NCBI GenBank assembly: GCA_013399695.1
Contig: VXAU01002316.1
Location: 1-64,000, forward strand
Reading direction: 5' to 3'
From: Formicarius rufipectus
Taxonomy: Eukaryota; Chordata; Aves; Passeriformes; Formicariidae
Length of the DNA stretch: 64,000 bases
The notes under the pieces were generated by a model that was not told where the DNA came from, searched no databases, and saw only the letters and a list, made by a program, of their open reading frames with translations. The translations under genes and the position numbers were made by a program. Below are positions 59,625 to 64,000 of the stretch, one piece after another (the first letter of the stretch is position 1; every line of letters begins with the position of its first letter).

Positions 59625-60791
59625 GTAAGATGCAGCTTCTGAACCTCTTGAATTACCATTTCAAGAGTGGGATAAGCACCTATCCAAGTACTTGGACAGG
59701 GATAGCATCTCCTTTTGCAAGGTCCATCCTGCCATAGCCTCTCAAAAGAAAGTTCTTTGTGAAGCTATATGGAAGGATATGAGGTCAAATGTCTCCTTTA
59801 AGAAGTGTGTTTTCAGAGGATGTTTCAGGCCCCAGTGCCCTGCCATGCACCAAACAGCAGCAGAGATGAGTATTTGTGTTCTGCATATTCCTCAGTGCTG
59901 CTGAGCAGGAGGGCAAGGCCAGCCCAGAAGGACCAACAAAATCAATGCTCAATAAGGTTTTAATTAGTTTTCTCTTTGTTTGTTTAATTTCAGTAATAGG
60001 CATAGATAAGTTCTTTGAAGAATTAAATACAGCAACCAGTTCTCATGAGACGGGAAAGTAGCTTGTGCACACTGGCCACGCAGCACAGCTGCTTGTGTGC
60101 CTTGCAGAGGGATGCTAAGAAAAGCCTTTCAGGGATTAGCTGCTGATCTGAATATCTCTTTGCACATTTTTTTCATTCTACATTACACAGCATGAAAGCT
60201 TTTATGGAATCATAAGCATTAATAATAATGGTTTTATGCATCTTCTTAATTGTAAAAACTATTGTGGACTCTATGACCACCAGAAGGATTTTTATTTACA
60301 TTACATCCATTTTCTTGAATTGTATTTTCTTTTAATCTTGGCTATTTATTTATTATTTTGAGATTCAGTGTTCTTACTCCCACTGAATAGAATGTGCTTT
60401 TTATCAAGAAGAGATCTTCTGAATGGATGCATAATATGACCACTTATAAATAGCTTGTTGAAAATCTAAGTATTCTTTGTTAAAGGTTGATACAGTGAAA
60501 TCCATCTTGACAAAAGGAATCTGTGCTCAACATCTCCCAAAATGTGTTTGATTCATTTCAGTGCCGATTTAGTACCAGTATTCCTTCTAAGACTTGCACT
60601 GTCCTAGGTTTCTGATGCTGTGACTAGTGCTGTATTACTGTTCTGGTGCGTATGTGGTGCTGAATTTTATTTAACAACACCAGTCTCATAACATGGCAGT
60701 GGGTGGGTGACATACCAGGTGGATACTGCTGGGCGTGTCAGACTTACACATTCAGTATCTGCACAGCTAAGTCAGTTTTCTTTCTTTCTAG
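59625..60791 (+). other. S100Z: S100Z intron between coding exons
   Basis: 1167 bp from GTAAGA to TTTCTTTCTAG. No repeat or additional exon recognised. Confidence 0.9.
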
Positions 60792-60950
60792 GGCCAAAAG
60801 GACCCTGTCCTGGTCGATAAGATTATGAAAGATCTGGACTCCAATAAAGACAATGAAGTGGATTTTAATGAATTTGTCATTCTGGTTGCTGCTTTGACTG
60901 TGGCATGTAACGATTTCTTTGAAGAACAGCTAAAGAAAGAAGGATTTTAA
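60792..60950 (+). CDS. S100Z: S100Z last coding exon (canonical EF-hand)
   Basis: It encodes residues 48-99 and the TAA stop, giving a 99-residue protein, the same length as human S100Z. The canonical 12-residue calcium loop is Asp63 to Glu74 (DSNKDNEVDFNE), with all coordinating positions (Asp63, Asn65, Asp67, Glu69, Glu74) intact. FVILVAALTVACNDFF forms the C-terminal helix, with Cys86 conserved relative to the human TVACND. The tail ends KKEGF rather than human KKKGK. The acceptor is TTTCTTTCTAG. Both EF-hands look functional. Confidence 0.95.
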   Translation, partial: GQKDPVLVDKIMKDLDSNKDNEVDFNEFVILVAALTVACNDFFEEQLKKEGF

Positions 60951-61640
60951 AAATCCTCTATATAATCAATCTTCTAGTCACAAATGCAAGGAAAGCATGC
61001 CTAGTTAGGTAACCCTCATTGGTGTGCAGTGCAAGCAAGCCATCCTTTCTCCAACTGTTACTACTGTAAGACCTTTGTGGAGCTGATCAGCAGCTGGTGT
61101 AAGCTGGGTCACAGCCAGCTTACACTACTTGAGATCTGGCTTTTAATATTTTCAGTCTCTCCACTCTGTGTATCTGTAATATGCCTTCATCTGTTACCGA
61201 GGTCAAGGGATTTGGGTGACAGATCATTTGGCAAGAGTTGAGACTTCTATTTCTTAAATGTCAGTGGAAAGTAAAAGGCACAGAGATGTTACTTATATAC
61301 TTTCTGAATGGAAAAATTTGAAATTAGGCATAAAAGTTGCAAATTTGTTTTCAGTAATTTTATAATAATCATATCTTTGCATCTTAAAACCAGCAGTTTC
61401 TTTTTTTGCTCAGCTCTGCTTATTCTGAAGTCCTTTTTAGATGCTGCTCTGTATCTCCCCACACTCGCATTTCAGATGTGGTCACAGCTGTCTCTTGCTG
61501 CCTGAGCAGACTATACTGCTTGCCGTTGTTACAGGTTCATTTCCTCCCCCTCCCCAGCTTCAATTTTGTTGTGTTGGCACTACTGCATCCCTGCAGTCAA
61601 TGTCCTCCCCTGGCATAAATAAACTTATTCATATGGTAAA
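60951..61640 (+). other. S100Z: S100Z 3' UTR (extent approximate)
   Basis: Non-coding sequence after the stop, up to just beyond an AATAAA at 61618. Another AATAAA at 62096 could give a longer form. Confidence 0.5.
61618..61623 (+). promoter_or_regulatory. S100Z: Candidate S100Z poly(A) signal (AATAAA)
   Basis: The first canonical hexamer after the stop codon, 668 bp downstream. A second one at 62096-62101 is an alternative. Confidence 0.45.
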
Positions 61641-64000
61641 TTATTCAAATACGTAGAAGATTTAGTCAGCAAAGTGCTCCAAGGGCTGATGAAAGAAATG
61701 GGTCTTTGGGGAAAATGCGTAAATGCAGGCATGGTTAAAAAAAGCAGGAGTTTTAGAGGACCATTTGTGGGGGTTTTAATGATGGAATCCCAGGACATGG
61801 CTTTGTAATGTGTGTGATCTTATGGAATAATTATTTCAGCTCACACTGATCCAACCCACTGCATGGAAACAGTGCAAAATCGGCAGTGGGACCCCATGAC
61901 CAGGCAAGGAGAGACTAAGATAATTCCTTTCAGTATTAACTTGCTCTTGGGTTGAATTAAGAGTATTTCTGCACGCCTGTTTGAATGAAGCATGTTTCCA
62001 AATCCCTGCAAATACTCAGAGGCAGGGTGTTGTAGCTTTTTTGTTGCAGAGAGCTCTCCTATTTCTTTGTTATTTTGTTGGTCACTTCAAACTGTAATAA
62101 AAGGAATCTGAATTAAATCAAGATTTTTCACTTATGTAAGAGGTTAATTAAAAAATACATTCCCCAATGAAGATGTGCCCTGCTAGGCAATATTTGAGTA
62201 ATGCAGTTCACTTGTCTCCCTTTCCCAGACCTCCAAATGTTTTTCAGTAAAGACTATATTTGTATGAAATTATATATTATTAAGAATATGTGATTTACTA
62301 TATGCAGGGGATTCTATAGGGTATAATAAATATAACAAGAGGTAGACATGACTCTAAAAAATGGGCCACCACCAAATGATGCAATCCCAGTTAAAAAGGA
62401 CAATTTTTTCTGCAGAGATGACAGAGCCACAATGCGCTGCCTCTTTAATCCTTCAGTGAAAACACTGTATAGGATTAATAGAAGATATTCTATACTGACA
62501 CAGCAGAAAGTTCTAAAGAAAACTGGTAACAACTTGACAAATTTTTGTCCCCTTTAATGTCAAGCTCCTCAATATCACTGCAAGTGTTGGACTGGGATGG
62601 CAGAAGTATCAATCAGAAAACATAAGAATGCTTTTATGGTTCCCTGTAGGTCCTACAGACTGTTGCAAATCTACAGGCCTTTTCCCTTCTTCCAAGGGGA
62701 AGTGAAAGAAGAGCAGCGTAAAGCTTCAACTCCAAGCTCAAAATTTGTCCCAATAATGACCAGTTTCTTCTTCACAGCTTCTGAGCAAGAGGCTTTTTGC
62801 AAACAAGCTCCCGAAAGTTCATAAACCCTCTGTTCATTCCTGATGAGCTGCTGGACATGTAGCAGCCCATGTGTAGAGCAGAATTATGTTAAGTCACAAC
62901 TGGTGGCAGCAATTGTGCCCTGGGGTCAGGCAGCAAGAGTCACTGCCATGATGGAGAAGCTCAGCAGAGCCATCTCATCAACTGGGTTTACTAAGGATTG
63001 TGTGCATCCTTGATTCCTCTGTGAAAGGGGCTTGCTTGCACACGAGCCGTGGGTGAATCAGAGGACAATGGCTCAAATGATCTTTCTTCCAACAAAGTTT
63101 TATAAGACCTCATAAATCACCCTTTTTGGCTTGGCTGGTTAGGTTTTTCTTGTTGCTGTTTTAACTGCAAGGGCAAATGTTAAGTTCCATCAGCTCTAAA
63201 GAAGAAACATTTCTGTGCAAAGACTGAAAATCAAACAGAAAAAGAAAATTCACCAAACACATTCAAATGCTCAAAACCACAAAGCCTTGGCACAATCTGA
63301 GGTCCTGGGGTAAGATTTACCATCCTGTTCTTTGGCTAACTATGGGCTGACCCACTGCGCCAGTGATCCTGTCTCATTCTACTCCCAGTGGAACCAATTA
63401 GTGTTGCCTCAGTAAACACCACTTCTGAGAAAGATACCTGAAGTTCACCTGAAAGTTTTGAAATGCCTCTGAACCAGAAAAAAACTGCAAGTGATCCCCT
63501 TTTCTGTAAGCATTCTTTAGGAAAGAGAACATTGAAGCCACTTAGATTGGTTATGCAAGACAGTTCTTGCAAGGCCAACCTTGCCACAGCCAGTTTGTCC
63601 TTCAGATGTGGACATTTCATGTTTAGCTTCCCTCAGAAGGGAAGAAACATCTCCTTCAAATCTGAAGGCTGGTATTTTTTATCATTGTTTACTGGCACTT
63701 TTCTTGATGACTTTGAGTCTTACTGTAGTTCATGAACCTAGAAAGTACTTTGAAGTCCTACATGCAAAAGAAACTTGCTGTGTGGCTTTTGCCAAAGTCC
63801 CTCAGCCTTAAGAACTATGTCTAATTACAGACATATTTTTCTGTTTGTGTTATCAGGCTGTCTGAAAAACCTATAGAAAATTGAACACCAAAATATGGCC
63901 TAATATTTTCAAGTTACATCAAAGACCCATAAAAATAGAGCAATGCCAGACAAGATCTTTCCTATATATCGTGAAATCATTTTGCTTGACATCTAAAAAG
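61641..64000. other. Intergenic region downstream of S100Z
   Basis: No exon, RNA gene or repeat family recognised. By conserved synteny CRHBP should follow on the + strand, but no CRHBP-like exon is visible before the window ends. Confidence 0.5.

Noticed and set aside
59692..60061. Short frames inside the S100Z intron as an extra exon
   Set aside because: The human-like protein is complete without them, and the phase-0 junction Ser47/Gly48 matches the family.
61641..64000. Search for CRHBP exons
   Set aside because: Synteny predicts CRHBP next, but no frame here resembles it; it must begin beyond the window.

Overview
The window is bird nuclear DNA, most likely from a songbird or other passerine. 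It holds three multi-exon vertebrate genes, all on the + strand, in the order F2R (PAR1), F2RL1 (PAR2), S100Z. This order is conserved in vertebrates (F2RL2-F2R-F2RL1-S100Z-CRHBP); F2RL2 and CRHBP would lie outside the window. The avian call rests on many CR1 LINE fragments ending in the ATTCTGTGA-type tail and on two ERVL-type solo LTRs. The passerine refinement rests on two short elements with a tRNA-Ile-like head and a CR1-like tail, the layout of the passerine SINE TguSINE1. Species cannot be named from this.

Layout. 1-8.5 kb: F2R, with a CpG-rich promoter, a 70-nt signal-peptide coding exon (224-293), a 6.25 kb intron, one large receptor exon (6548-7746) and a 3' UTR with two candidate poly(A) signals. 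8.5-31.9 kb: intergenic DNA with CR1 fragments, two tRNA-derived SINE copies and a solo LTR (17264-18000). 31.9-38.4 kb: F2RL1, with a CpG-island promoter, a 70-nt coding exon (32279-32348), an intron carrying an exact 594-bp tandem duplication beside an N (probably an assembly artefact), the receptor exon (36341-37434) and a 3' UTR. 38.4-59.4 kb: intergenic, with degenerate CR1/L3-like reverse-transcriptase fragments, a second solo LTR with a 5-bp target-site duplication (43113-43916), CR1 pieces and A-rich tracts. 59.4-61.6 kb: S100Z coding exons 59484-59624 and 60792-60950. 61.6-64 kb: nothing recognised.

F2R and F2RL1 are tandem paralogues with the same architecture: 70 coding nt in exon 1, a phase-1 intron, and the whole receptor in exon 2. 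Both are class A GPCRs activated when a protease exposes a tethered ligand, SFALF in F2R and SFIGQ in F2RL1. S100Z is a separate EF-hand calcium-binding protein that happens to be linked. The F2R activation region differs from the mammalian form (P2 residue, ligand positions 3 and 5, and no aromatics in the acidic exosite segment). I regard that as the most biologically interesting observation. I found no new gene system, operon, CRISPR array or RNA gene.
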